A stretch of 64,000 nt of DNA, taken from contig NZ_JASZYG010000001.1 of assembly GCF_030317105.1 (NCBI RefSeq), forward strand, positions 496,001-560,000, in the 5' to 3' direction. Position 1 is the first letter of the stretch. Each line of letters starts with the position of its first letter. The notes beneath the pieces are model-generated. The model was not told the DNA's origin. It was given only the letters and a program-made list of their open reading frames with translations, and searched no databases. The translations under genes and the position numbers were made by a program. The DNA comes from Variovorax brevis. GTDB taxonomy: Bacteria; Pseudomonadota; Gammaproteobacteria; Burkholderiales; Burkholderiaceae_C. Of this stretch, positions 1 to 8,441 are shown one piece after another.

Positions 1-101
1 GCATCTCCTTCACCGCGTGGGCACATGACACGCAACTTTTATATTTGGCATCTTGAGTCCGAACGGCTTGTAAGGCAAATCTACTCCTCGCCAGCTGACG
101 T

Positions 102-815
102 ATGCAACCCTTCAATGAGCATCTGCTGACCGCACTGGACCGTGCCAGCAACGAACACGTGGTGTTCGATGCACTGCTGGCCGCCGCGCAGGAACTCGGC
201 TTCGAACACTGCGCCTACGGCTTGCGGCTTGCCGTGCCCGTGTCCAATCCGAAGGTCATCACGCTGAACAACTATCCGAAGTCCTGGCAGGAGCGCTATG
301 CCCAGGCGGGCTACCTGGCGATCGATCCCAGCGTGCGCCATGGTCGCCGCAGCCAGGAGCCGCTGCTGTGGTGCGATGAAGTCTTCGCGCCGGCACCCGA
401 ACTCTGGGAGGAAGCCCAGCAGCAGGGACTGCGCGTGGGCTGGGCCCAGTCCAGCCTGGATGGCTTCGGCGTCGGCGGCATGCTGACCCTGTCGCGCTCG
501 GGCGAGGCGCTCACGGCGGCGGAACTCCAGGGCAAGGAAAGCCAGATGCGCTGGCTCGTGCAGGCAGCCCACCTTTCGCTGTCGCGTCTGATGAAGCCGC
601 GGTTCGCGATGCGGCCGGAAGTGCCCCTGACGCCGCGGGAGATCGAGGTGCTCAAGTGGACGGCGGATGGCAAGACCGCCAGTGAGATCGCCGACATCCT
701 GTCCATTTCGATTCCGACGGCAAACTTTCACATCCAGAACGTCGTGCGCAAGATGAAGGTTGCCAACAAGACGGCGGCTGTGGTGCAGGCCCTGCTGTCG
801 GGCATCCTGCACTGA
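102..815 (+). CDS. LuxR-type quorum-sensing transcriptional regulator (solo)
   Basis: A 237-residue cytoplasmic regulator with an N-terminal autoinducer-binding domain (about 15-165) and a C-terminal LuxR helix-turn-helix (about 172-235, beginning LTPREIEVLKW). The acyl-homoserine-lactone pocket residues known from TraR/LuxR appear to be present: W62, Y66, D75-P76 and W90, with a conserved Gly near 125. From family knowledge it should bind an N-acyl-homoserine lactone and act on promoters. No LuxI synthase is visible nearby, so it looks like a LuxR solo, although a synthase could lie left of the window. The ATG has only a weak ribosome-binding site. An unknown gene and a receiver-only protein follow on the same strand. 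Confidence 0.88.
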   Translation: MQPFNEHLLTALDRASNEHVVFDALLAAAQELGFEHCAYGLRLAVPVSNPKVITLNNYPKSWQERYAQAGYLAIDPSVRHGRRSQEPLLWCDEVFAPAPELWEEAQQQGLRVGWAQSSLDGFGVGGMLTLSRSGEALTAAELQGKESQMRWLVQAAHLSLSRLMKPRFAMRPEVPLTPREIEVLKWTADGKTASEIADILSISIPTANFHIQNVVRKMKVANKTAAVVQALLSGILH

Positions 816-1045
816 GTTCAAGCGGGCGGATGCGGGCCTTGCGGCACGCGGCAATGTCCACGTTGCAGCTGTTCGCAACCGCGCACTCCGCCGGTTGCCA
901 TCAAGAAAACTGCTCGACCTGCCTGAACGGCGCCGGGCATTCCGTGCAGAAAATCACGGCTTTCCCCGCCTGAAAGCTCGCTCCGCAGCCCGTCCTAACA
1001 ACGTTGATAGTTACCTTCGGTTGCAGTTGTGCGTCCAATACTTCC

Positions 1046-1819
1046 ATGGACTTCACAGCTTTCCGCACCGACACCGAGATTCGCGTTCACCTCGCGCCGC
1101 ACGCCCTCATTGCCTGCGAACTCCAGCGCCGCTGGCGCAAGACGACGGTCATCCGAAAAGCCAGCTTCGACTTCATCGCCGGTGAGCGGGCAGCCGCCAT
1201 GGACCAACTCCAGGCGTGGATTGGCGACACGCGCGCGGAACGGACCATCACCTGGGTCGTGGGGCCAACCGAAGCCCTGTACTTCACATTGCCCTGGTCA
1301 CCGGAATGGGTCGACCGCAGCGTGCGCGACAGCTTCGCCCGGGAGCGCTTCGAGCAGCTCTTTGAACGCGATGCCCGGACCGCCGCTTTCTGCTTTGCGG
1401 ACCCGTCGCCCGATGGAGGCCAACTGGTGTCCTGCATTTCGATCGAACTGCATGCAGAGATCGTGGCACACGCGAAGCGCTCCAGGTGCACGCTCGGGGG
1501 CATCAAGCCCTCCATAGCCGCGGTCTGGAACCGTTTTCGCGATGTGCTGGAGACGGAGGAGGGCACCCTGTGCGTGATCGACGGCGACCGGCAGACGATC
1601 GTGCGACATGACCGAAGCCGGATCAAGGACATCGTCGTGAAGCCCTGCACGCAGGAAGCCCGCGCGGCCGCGTCGCGCGCCGGTGTCTTTCGACGCTTCA
1701 CCAACGTTCCTGCCGGCGTGACAACGGGCCAGTCTGCCGACCTTCAATTGCCGACGCGGCGGGGCTTCGTGGCCACCCAGGATGCAGCATGGGCTTTCGC
1801 GCTCTGTGGCGCGCTGTGA
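1046..1819 (+). CDS. hypothetical protein, possibly PilM/GspL-like fold
   Basis: A 257-residue protein that I do not recognise. The ATG at 1046 is preferred over upstream non-ATG codons. It is soluble, with no signal peptide or membrane segment. Visible features are a WVVGPTEALYFTLPW stretch near 70, a C-rich GGIKPSIAAVWNRF stretch near 150, and LCVIDGDRQTIVRHD near 175. That order of short strands faintly resembles the actin-like fold of PilM/GspL proteins. This is only an impression. It lies between a LuxR regulator and a receiver-only protein on the same strand, which may suggest a signalling or surface-motility role. Confidence 0.55.
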   Translation: MDFTAFRTDTEIRVHLAPHALIACELQRRWRKTTVIRKASFDFIAGERAAAMDQLQAWIGDTRAERTITWVVGPTEALYFTLPWSPEWVDRSVRDSFARERFEQLFERDARTAAFCFADPSPDGGQLVSCISIELHAEIVAHAKRSRCTLGGIKPSIAAVWNRFRDVLETEEGTLCVIDGDRQTIVRHDRSRIKDIVVKPCTQEARAAASRAGVFRRFTNVPAGVTTGQSADLQLPTRRGFVATQDAAWAFALCGAL

Positions 1820-1893
1820 CGCCACATCCGCCGCGGACGCAGCATGGCCTGCAGACCGCACAGCGTCCACGCATCAGTGCTTTCGGGCACGCT

Positions 1894-2337
1894 ATGAGAA
1901 ACAGCAGTTTCCTTGGCCTGCTCCAGTCGTCCAGGGTTCGCCCCGTGGCCAACGCTGGCGCACTGATTGCCGTGGTGGACGATGATTCCGGCATGCGGGC
2001 GATGCTGGGCCGTGTGCTTCGGCGCGCAGGCTACGAGCAGTGTGCTTTCGCATCCGGCGAGGAGTTTCTCGATTCACTCCATACGCAGCGACCGGCCTGC
2101 GCCATCATGGATATCCACATGCCGGGCCTGTCGGGCTTCGAGGTGCTCACGCGTCTGCAGGCCGATCACCTTCGTATTCCGGGCATCTTCATCTCCGCCA
2201 ACGAAGACGTCGCACTTGAGCGCTTCGCTCGTGACATCGGTGCGGTGCGACTGCTGCACAAACCGTTTGCCAGCGAGGACCTGGTGCGGGCGGTCCGATG
2301 CGCCCTTGAACCGGGCTTTGACCGGATGCGCGCGTAG
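1894..2337 (+). CDS. stand-alone response regulator receiver protein (FixJ/CheY-like)
   Basis: A 147-residue single-domain receiver. The start is taken at the ATG at 1894, because the upstream in-frame region is not receiver-like. The acidic triad DDD is at 29-31, the phosphoacceptor Asp is D73 in the MDIHMPGLSG motif, the Ser/Thr switch residue is S101, and the conserved Lys is K123 in HKPF. No output domain follows. From family knowledge it would be phosphorylated by a histidine kinase and work by protein-protein contact. No kinase is in the window. It ends just before a convergent Bug-receptor gene. Confidence 0.8.
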   Translation: MRNSSFLGLLQSSRVRPVANAGALIAVVDDDSGMRAMLGRVLRRAGYEQCAFASGEEFLDSLHTQRPACAIMDIHMPGLSGFEVLTRLQADHLRIPGIFISANEDVALERFARDIGAVRLLHKPFASEDLVRAVRCALEPGFDRMRA

Positions 2338-2421
2338 GGAAGGCCAAGGGCGCTTGCTGAATCTGATGCCGCGGCAGTTGGATGCCTCAACAGGACACCG
2401 CCGTGAGCACAGCGCTCGCTC

Positions 2422-3399
2422 TCAGTCCATCTGGATGTTGCCATTGCGAACGATGTCCGCCCAACGCCTGACTTCCTTTTCCATGAGTTCCGTCGCATCG
2501 ACGGTGGAACCAGGGAACGGATAGGCCCCTTGATCGGCCAGATGCGCCGCAAAGCTCTTTTCGTTCGCGATGCCCACCACGGTGTCCTGCAACTTCTTGA
2601 CGACGTCGAGCGGCGTTCCAGCGGGCGCCATGACGCTGTACCAGGACTTCACCACGACGTCGTTCACGCCACTCTCAGCCAAGGTCGGCACATTGGGAAT
2701 GACGGAACTCCGCTTGTCGGCGGCAATGCCGAGAATGCGCACCGAACCTGCCTTGGCATATGGAAGTACGTTGGGGAGGTTCGCAAACACCACCTGTATC
2801 TGGCCGGCTTGCAGGTCCGTCGTCGCGGACGATGCCCCCTTGTACGGAATATGGGTGAAGCTGACATGGGCGCGGTCCATGAAGATCGCGCCGAGCAGGT
2901 GGTTGATCGAACCAATCCCGGCAGAGCCCATGTTGAGCTTTCCGGGATTTGCCTTTGCGTAGGCCACCAGCTCGGCAACGCTTTGGGCGGGCGCTTGCCT
3001 GGAAACTGCCAGGACGTTCGGCACGGCGGCGAATGTCGCGACATTGATGAATGCCTTCGTTCCGTCGAAAGGGAGCTTCTTGTAGAGCAGCGGTTGCACG
3101 GCTTGGCCCATGGAGCCCAGCAAGAGCGTGTAGCCATCGGCGGGCGCCTTGGCGACGTAGCCGGCGCCGATCGTGCCACCTGCACCGGCCCTGTTGTCGA
3201 CGATGACGGGCTGGCCCAGCACGTCGCCCATGCGTTGCGCAATGAGCCGGCCCATCAGGTTGACGGTGCCGCCCGCGGCGAAAGGGACCACAAGGGTGAC
3301 CGGTTTGGTGGGATAGGTCTGCGCGCAAGCGCCGCCTGAAATGCCGAGTGCCATCGCAAAAACGGCAGTGAACTTGAACATGTCGAATTCCTTCTTCAT
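2422..3399 (-). CDS. Bug/TctC-family periplasmic solute-binding receptor
   Basis: A 325-residue extracytoplasmic receptor of the tripartite tricarboxylate transporter (Bug) family. It has an N-terminal signal peptide ending near ACAQ, then the family hallmarks YPTKPVTLVVPFAAGG and [12 protein letters not shown]. Bug proteins bind small carboxylates or amino acids in the periplasm. No TctA/TctB membrane subunits are adjacent. The ATG at 3399 overlaps the stop of the upstream lyase gene by four bases (ATGA). A second ATG at 3381 has a better AAGGAA ribosome-binding site and gives a cleaner signal peptide, so the true start may be there. The coupling suggests that receptor and lyase handle the same compound. 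Confidence 0.9.
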   Translation of the reverse strand: MKKEFDMFKFTAVFAMALGISGGACAQTYPTKPVTLVVPFAAGGTVNLMGRLIAQRMGDVLGQPVIVDNRAGAGGTIGAGYVAKAPADGYTLLLGSMGQAVQPLLYKKLPFDGTKAFINVATFAAVPNVLAVSRQAPAQSVAELVAYAKANPGKLNMGSAGIGSINHLLGAIFMDRAHVSFTHIPYKGASSATTDLQAGQIQVVFANLPNVLPYAKAGSVRILGIAADKRSSVIPNVPTLAESGVNDVVVKSWYSVMAPAGTPLDVVKKLQDTVVGIANEKSFAAHLADQGAYPFPGSTVDATELMEKEVRRWADIVRNGNIQMD

Positions 3400-4925
3400 T
3401 TGAATCCATTGATTTCGAGCCGTGTCGGCTCCACGATTCGATCCACCGCACGATCAAGTTCCCCGCGCGCCTCGATCAATCTCTTGCGCGCTTCTTCCAG
3501 CCAGCGGACGTCGCCTGCGTGTTCTTCCCGCGCATGCGCCAGCAAGCGTTGAACCTCCAGCGGACCCACACTTCCTGCGGTGACCCGTGAATCGACGAAC
3601 TCGCGTGGACTCAACGCCGCCTGCACCGAACTGTCCGGGAGCCCGACCGGCCTTCCGACTGTCTCCATCGCCGCCTTGTCGACCATTGCGCCGGTGAGCT
3701 CATGGGGAGAGACCGATTCGGTCAAGCTGTTGCGCACGACGCGCGCCACGATGTGATGAACCTGCCTGAACGACATGCCGCAGTCTCGAACGATGACGTC
3801 GGCCAGGTTGCTTGCGGTGCACCAGCTTTCCTTCAAGGCTGCTGCCATGCGGTCTTCGTGCACGATGAGCGTTTCCACCACGCCCGTGAACAGGTCCAGC
3901 ATTCCCTCGGTTGTGGCGAGGGCCTCATCCAGGATCGGCGCTTCACGCATCGCCTGGTCCCCTGTTCCCTCGCCGCGGAACGTGGCCAGGGCGGTCGAAA
4001 CCCAGGTGACGGAAGCGCCTGCGACGCGTCGGACGTATTCGAGCGCGGTGGGGTTTTTCTTCTGCGGAAAAATGCTGCTGGTCCCGCAGTAGCTGTCGTC
4101 GCATTCGACCAATCCGAATTCACTGGTCGACCAGACGTGCAGGTCTGTCGCCAGGTCGTTCAGGTCGGCCATGACGAAAGACAATGCGCTGAGCGCATCG
4201 ACCGCGTAGAAGGCCTCACGACCCAGTTTCGAGTTTTCCACCAGCCCGTCGAAGCCCAGGAAGCGTGTGGTCCGTTCACGGTTTAGCGGCCAGGACGTGC
4301 CTGCGAGCCCGACGGTGCCCAGGGGATTGCGGTTGGTTCTGGCGTAGGCCTGGGTCAGGCGCTCGAAGCTGTCGTGAAGACGCGAACTGAAGCTGAGCAG
4401 GTAGTGGCCGAAGACCCAGGGCTGTGCCTGCTGCATGTGGGTATAGCCCGGCATGATCGTGCGTGAATGCTTCTCTGCCTGCTCGGCGATGACCACCTGG
4501 AGCGTGTTCAGCCGGCTCAGCACGTCGAGGATCCGGTTGCGCTGGTAGAGCCTTCGAACGGTTGCACCCTGGTCGATACGACTGCGGCCCGTGTGCATCT
4601 GGCCGCCGATGTCCTCTCCGATCGCAGCGAAGAGGTACGACTCCACCTGGAGAAGAAAGCTTCCTTTGTGTACGTCGATGGGGAAGTCGTCGCTCCCCAT
4701 TTCCCCAATCGTCAGGAGTTGCTGAAGAATGGCTCGCCCGGCCTCCAGCGTGATGATTTCCTGTTCAACGAGCATCGCCGTGTGCGCCATGTCGACCGCG
4801 AGAAATTCATCGAATCTTTTTCTTTCTCCCTGGAGCTTGGGCAGGTCGTTGTATTTCAACTGACGTGCCGCGGCGGGTGACTTCAGGCGGGCGTCGCTGA
4901 GCAGGATTTCCGGGTGGTGGGTCAT
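3396..4925 (-). CDS. argininosuccinate lyase-like C-N lyase (fumarase/aspartase superfamily)
   Basis: A 509-residue member of the fumarase/aspartase superfamily, closest by eye to argininosuccinate lyase. The signature loop reads CGTSSIFPQKKNPTALEYVRR (about 280-300), with the candidate catalytic Ser at S283, and the upstream region has GYTHMQQAQPWVFGHY. Family members eliminate fumarate from N-substituted aspartates. The loop carries Phe where ASL normally has Met, and the C-terminus is longer than in housekeeping ASL (about 460 residues). Pairing with a Bug receptor and a divergent LysR regulator argues for a catabolic paralogue, perhaps acting on an EDDS-like aminopolycarboxylate. The ATG at 4925 is used; earlier starts are possible. 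Confidence 0.8.
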   Translation of the reverse strand: MTHHPEILLSDARLKSPAAARQLKYNDLPKLQGERKRFDEFLAVDMAHTAMLVEQEIITLEAGRAILQQLLTIGEMGSDDFPIDVHKGSFLLQVESYLFAAIGEDIGGQMHTGRSRIDQGATVRRLYQRNRILDVLSRLNTLQVVIAEQAEKHSRTIMPGYTHMQQAQPWVFGHYLLSFSSRLHDSFERLTQAYARTNRNPLGTVGLAGTSWPLNRERTTRFLGFDGLVENSKLGREAFYAVDALSALSFVMADLNDLATDLHVWSTSEFGLVECDDSYCGTSSIFPQKKNPTALEYVRRVAGASVTWVSTALATFRGEGTGDQAMREAPILDEALATTEGMLDLFTGVVETLIVHEDRMAAALKESWCTASNLADVIVRDCGMSFRQVHHIVARVVRNSLTESVSPHELTGAMVDKAAMETVGRPVGLPDSSVQAALSPREFVDSRVTAGSVGPLEVQRLLAHAREEHAGDVRWLEEARKRLIEARGELDRAVDRIVEPTRLEINGFK

Positions 4926-5014
4926 ACGAGAATCAATTGGGCGTTGGATCATTTGCGTGGAGAAATGATGCAATGCCCGCCACCCTCATACAACTGCACA
5001 AGGGGCTGGACGCA

Positions 5015-5031
5015 CATAACGGAATGTTATG
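5015..5031. promoter_or_regulatory. putative LysR operator (T-N11-A palindrome)
   Basis: A perfect inverted repeat CATAAC-GGAAT-GTTATG lies in the 151-bp divergent space between the lyase and LysR genes. It fits the LysR consensus T-N11-A (T at 5017, A at 5029). It is 46 bp upstream of the LysR start, a usual position for an autoregulatory site that also controls the divergent operon. Binding by the adjacent LysR protein is inference. Confidence 0.6.
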
Positions 5032-5076
5032 CACCCAGGCTGTTGAAACCGCCGTTCCGTCGTTACATTGAAAGCA

Positions 5077-5970
5077 ATGGAACTCAACCCTCGACAGCTC
5101 GATGCGTTCAGGAAGGTCATGCTGACTGGCAGCATGACGATTGCGGCCGAGCGGCTGCAGGTCAGTCAACCGGCAGTCAGTCGCCTGATCAAGGATCTGG
5201 AAGCGTCGCTGGGTATCCGCCTGTTCCGGCGCGAAGGCAACCGTTTGATTCCAGGCGCCGAAGCACAACGGCTTTTCCGCGAGGTGGATCTGTTCTATAG
5301 GGGCATCGAGCAAATCGAAAAGGTCGCGCGGGACCTGAAGTCCGTTCGCATCGGAAATCTTCGCATTGCCTCCTTGAGCGCTTTGGCGCTCCACGTGATT
5401 TGCGAGTGCGTCAACGAGTTCTCGTCAACGCATCCAGAGGTGGTGATTTCACTGGATGTGCGCAATTCCCTGAGCGTCCTGGAATTGGCGGCGGCCAACC
5501 AGATCGATATCGGCTTTGTGAATCAGAGGGATATCGAATACCCGGGAGTGAATGTCCATCCGCTTCAAAGCTTGCCGGCCGTTTGCGTACTTCATCGCAG
5601 TCACAAACTTGCTGGCAAGGAAGCAATGGCGATCCATGACTTCGAAGGCGAGTCGATTGTTTCGCTGGGTCAGAACAACCCGCTGCGCGTTCGTTTGGAG
5701 ATGGAGTTGGACGCGGCGGGTATCCGCTATCGCCGTCCGGTCGAAACAACGCTGGCGTACTCAGCGTGCAATTTTGTTCGGGGCAATCTCGGAATTGCTG
5801 TGATCGACCCGTTCACCGCGAGGCACTTCACGGATCCGGACATCGTGTTCCGTCCCATCGAACCCTCGATCCCGTTCGAATGTTCATTTGTCCTGCCTGC
5901 CCACCAGCCGCGGTCGAAGGTCGTCGAGGACTTCATCGATTCAGTGAAAGGGTTTTTTTCTTCAAGGTGA
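5077..5970 (+). CDS. LysR-family transcriptional regulator of the lyase/Bug operon
   Basis: A 297-residue LysR-type regulator. The N-terminal winged helix-turn-helix is clear (about 3-62: LDAFRKVMLTGSMTIAAERL, then SQPAVSRLIKDLE), followed by a periplasmic-binding-protein-like effector domain (about 90-290). The ATG at 5077 begins MELNPRQ. It is transcribed divergently from the lyase-receptor pair, with a T-N11-A palindrome in between, so it is likely the local regulator. By analogy with the family the inducer would be the substrate or a pathway intermediate, but that is inference. Confidence 0.9.
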   Translation: MELNPRQLDAFRKVMLTGSMTIAAERLQVSQPAVSRLIKDLEASLGIRLFRREGNRLIPGAEAQRLFREVDLFYRGIEQIEKVARDLKSVRIGNLRIASLSALALHVICECVNEFSSTHPEVVISLDVRNSLSVLELAAANQIDIGFVNQRDIEYPGVNVHPLQSLPAVCVLHRSHKLAGKEAMAIHDFEGESIVSLGQNNPLRVRLEMELDAAGIRYRRPVETTLAYSACNFVRGNLGIAVIDPFTARHFTDPDIVFRPIEPSIPFECSFVLPAHQPRSKVVEDFIDSVKGFFSSR

Positions 5971-6019
5971 AGCAGCACCCGGGCACAAGGCCACGCGCAA
6001 CAACTTGCGGATCCTCAGA

Positions 6020-6448
6020 CTATCGAGCCGGATCGTCGCCGGGCATTGCGTGCGTGATCAGCCCGGGTTGCAGTTCTCGAATCCTTTGCTCTTCGTAGTA
6101 GCCACCGTACTCGGTGTAGCGCAGGAATGGCTTGTGGCAGGTGCGGCAGGCCCACAGCTCGGATCGGTTGTAGGGGTGAAAGTGCAGTGCGATGGGCGCT
6201 TGCGGCGACCAGAGCGACGTCGCCGCGTCATGCAGTTCTTCAAGCGTCGGGTCGTCATCTTGCGGGTCGCGCAGGGAGCCCAGCAACTGCAGCGCCTTGT
6301 CCGAAGCCGTCGATGGAAATGACTCCCAACCGCGCGACGCAAAGGGCAGGCAGCGAGCGCACCCCGGCAGATGGCCATGGAGTGCAGCCTCGCGATCGAC
6401 GTCCTCTCCGGTCAGCCGACGGTCCGATGGCCTTGCTGCCGCGTTCAC
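6020..6448 (-). CDS. conserved hypothetical protein with CxxC motif
   Basis: A 142-residue protein of unknown function. It starts at a GTG whose bases overlap the stop codon of the upstream L-idonate dehydrogenase (GTGA), so it is probably translationally coupled. An N-terminal CARC motif (near 31-34) and a CRTCHKPF motif (near 100) could together form a zinc site. The C-terminal part RYTEYGGYYEEQRIRELQP looks strongly constrained. There is no signal peptide or membrane segment. Position suggests a link with the ketogluconate/idonate genes, but nothing in the sequence assigns a reaction. Confidence 0.6.
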   Translation of the reverse strand: MNAAARPSDRRLTGEDVDREAALHGHLPGCARCLPFASRGWESFPSTASDKALQLLGSLRDPQDDDPTLEELHDAATSLWSPQAPIALHFHPYNRSELWACRTCHKPFLRYTEYGGYYEEQRIRELQPGLITHAMPGDDPAR

Positions 6449-7479
6449 TCGAAATCCAGCAGCACCTTCATCGCCTGCGACCGGTCGGCGGCAAGTGCGA
6501 ATGCGCGCGCCGAGTCGCGGTACGACAGCGTTGCAGAAATCAGCGGCTTCACGTCGACCAGTCCCTTGTTCAGCAGTTCCACCGCCATCGCGAACTCCTC
6601 ATGGAAGCGGAAGGCGCCGCGCAGGTCGAACTCCTTGGCGACGATGGCATTGATCGGGAGCGTCATTTCTCCGCCCAAGCCGAGCTGCACGATGATGCCG
6701 CGCGGGCGAACCGCGTCGAAGGCGCCGCGCAAGGCGCGTTCGTTGCCGCTGGCTTCGAACATCACGTCGAAGCTGCCCTTGTCGGCCGTGAAGCGCGCGA
6801 GGCCCTCGGGCTCCTCGGCCACGTTCACCACTTCGTCCGCGCCCACCTTGAGCGCCTTGCCGAGCGTGTGCGCGCCGACGTCGGTTGCGACGATGTGCGT
6901 CGCGCCGGCACGGCGTGCGGCAATGATGGCCAGCGCGCCAATCGGCCCACAGCCGGTCACCAGCACGCGCTTGCCCAGCAGCGGGCCGGCGCGGCGCACC
7001 GCATGCAGCGCCACCGACAGCGGCTCGGCCATGGAACCTTCACCGTCGCTCACCCTGTCGGCCAGTCGATGCGCCTGCCAATGCTCGACCACGATCTCTT
7101 GCCGGAAGGCGCCCTGGACGTGCGGCGTGCGCATCGCACTGCCGTAGTAGCGCATGTCCAGGCAGTGGTTCTGCAGGCCCTGCTGGCAGAAGCGGCACAG
7201 GCCGCAAGGCCGGCTCGGGCTGATGGCGACGCGCTCGCCGCCGACGAAGCCGCCGGCATCCGCTCCAGCCTCCTCGACGATGCCGGCCACCTCATGGCCC
7301 AGCACCATGGGCTCCTGGATGCGCACGGTGCCAAAGCCGCCGTGCTGGTAGTAGTGCAGGTCCGAGCCGCAGATGCCGCCACAGCGCACGCGCACGCGCA
7401 ACTGGCCGGCGCCGGTGGCCGGCGTGGGACAGGTCTCGACGCGCAGGTCGCCGGGGGCGTGGATGACGAGGGCTTCCAT
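6445..7479 (-). CDS. idnD: L-idonate 5-dehydrogenase (zinc-dependent medium-chain dehydrogenase)
   Basis: A 344-residue zinc-binding medium-chain alcohol dehydrogenase that would oxidise L-idonate to 5-keto-D-gluconate using NAD(P)+. The catalytic zinc region is C37-G-S-D and G61-H62-E63. The structural zinc lobe has four Cys at 92, 95, 98 and 106. The Rossmann motif VTGCGPIGALA lies near 175. The start is the ATG at 7479 (MEALVIHAPG), 11 bp after the stop of the upstream SDR gene. The pairing with a gluconate-5-dehydrogenase-like SDR is the classic idonate pathway arrangement and supports the name, but sorbitol or another polyol remains possible. Confidence 0.8.
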   Translation of the reverse strand: MEALVIHAPGDLRVETCPTPATGAGQLRVRVRCGGICGSDLHYYQHGGFGTVRIQEPMVLGHEVAGIVEEAGADAGGFVGGERVAISPSRPCGLCRFCQQGLQNHCLDMRYYGSAMRTPHVQGAFRQEIVVEHWQAHRLADRVSDGEGSMAEPLSVALHAVRRAGPLLGKRVLVTGCGPIGALAIIAARRAGATHIVATDVGAHTLGKALKVGADEVVNVAEEPEGLARFTADKGSFDVMFEASGNERALRGAFDAVRPRGIIVQLGLGGEMTLPINAIVAKEFDLRGAFRFHEEFAMAVELLNKGLVDVKPLISATLSYRDSARAFALAADRSQAMKVLLDFE

Positions 7480-7490
7480 GATTGCCTTGA

Positions 7491-8264
7491 TCAGAGTTGG
7501 GCGGTCACGCCGCCGTCGACGTAGAGGATGTGGCCATTGACGAAGTTCGACGCATCGCTCGCCAGGAACACGCCCGCACCCACCAGGTCTTCGACCTCGC
7601 CCCATCGCCGCGAGGGCGTGCGGCCGATCAGCCAGGCGGAGAACTCCGCGTTCTTGACCAGTGCATCGTTGAGCTCGGTCTTGAAGTAGCCCGGCCCGAT
7701 GCCGTTGACCTGGATGCCATGCTGGCCCCAGTCGATCGCCATGCCCTTGGTCAGCATCTTCAGCGCGCCCTTGGTCGCCGCATAGGGCGCGATGCCCGGC
7801 CGGCCCAACTCACTCTGCACCGAGCAGATGTTGATGATCTTGCCGCGCTTGCGCGGGATCATGCGTTTGGCCACGGCCTGCCCGACGAGGAACACGCTGT
7901 CGAGGTTGGTCTTGATGATCTCGTGCCAGTGTGCCTCCTCGAACTGGTCGAGCGGGGCGCGGCGCTGCATGCCGGCGTTGTTGATGAGGATGTCGATGGG
8001 GCCGACATCGCGTTCGATCCTTTCGATGGCGGCGGTGACGGCTTCGCCCGAGGTCACGTCGAATGCGGCGGTGAAGACCGTGGCGCCTTCGTCGCGCAAT
8101 CGCGCGGCGGCTTGTTCGAGCTTGTCGCTGCCGCGTGCGTTGAGGACCACACGGGCGCCCGCGCCGGCCAAGCCGCGCGCCAGCGCAAAGCCGATGCCGG
8201 CGCTGGAGCCTGTGATGAGGGCGGTGCGCCCGGTGAGATCAAAGTTCTTGAGGACCGATTGCAA
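7491..8264 (-). CDS. idnO: gluconate 5-dehydrogenase-like short-chain dehydrogenase
   Basis: A 257-residue classical SDR. The cofactor motif TGSSAGIG is at 18-25, NNAG at 95-98, and the catalytic residues are S148, Y161 and K165 (YAATK). The expected reaction is interconversion of 5-keto-D-gluconate and D-gluconate, which complements the downstream L-idonate dehydrogenase. The C-terminal NFVNGHILYVDGG motif is typical of the family. It is followed after 11 bp by idnD. Upstream on the same strand is only a remnant of a D-2-hydroxyacid dehydrogenase, so the operon appears to have lost its first gene. Confidence 0.82.
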   Translation of the reverse strand: MQSVLKNFDLTGRTALITGSSAGIGFALARGLAGAGARVVLNARGSDKLEQAAARLRDEGATVFTAAFDVTSGEAVTAAIERIERDVGPIDILINNAGMQRRAPLDQFEEAHWHEIIKTNLDSVFLVGQAVAKRMIPRKRGKIINICSVQSELGRPGIAPYAATKGALKMLTKGMAIDWGQHGIQVNGIGPGYFKTELNDALVKNAEFSAWLIGRTPSRRWGEVEDLVGAGVFLASDASNFVNGHILYVDGGVTAQL

Positions 8265-8276
8265 GGGTTTCTCCAG

Positions 8277-8441
8277 TCAGTGCGCGAGCACCTGCGGGTT
8301 CACGGGCGTCGGCGGCCGACCCGCCGACGGGCCCAGGCCGAGTGCAGCGATGAGATTCTCCGCCGTGAGCGCGGCCATGGCGTGGCGGGTGCGCACCGAG
8401 GCGCTGCCGATGTGCGGTGTCAGCACGACATTGGGCACCGT
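8277..8441 (-). pseudogene. C-terminal remnant of a D-2-hydroxyacid dehydrogenase
   Basis: About 55 codons on the minus strand encode VPNVVLTPHIGSASVRTRHAM and a terminal PPTPVNP, which is the C-terminus of a D-isomer-specific 2-hydroxyacid dehydrogenase (2-ketogluconate/hydroxypyruvate reductase type). Upstream of about 8441 the homology stops abruptly and no Rossmann domain is found in any frame. The piece ends 12 bp before the SDR gene, as a normal operon neighbour would. A full-length family member exists at 54296-55234, but the tails differ, so this is not a recent partial copy. Confidence 0.75.

Noticed and set aside
760..1045. A possible gene between the LuxR gene and the next gene
   Set aside because: The open frame overlaps both genes and lacks a start signal. 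The gap of about 230 bp shows no clear structure.
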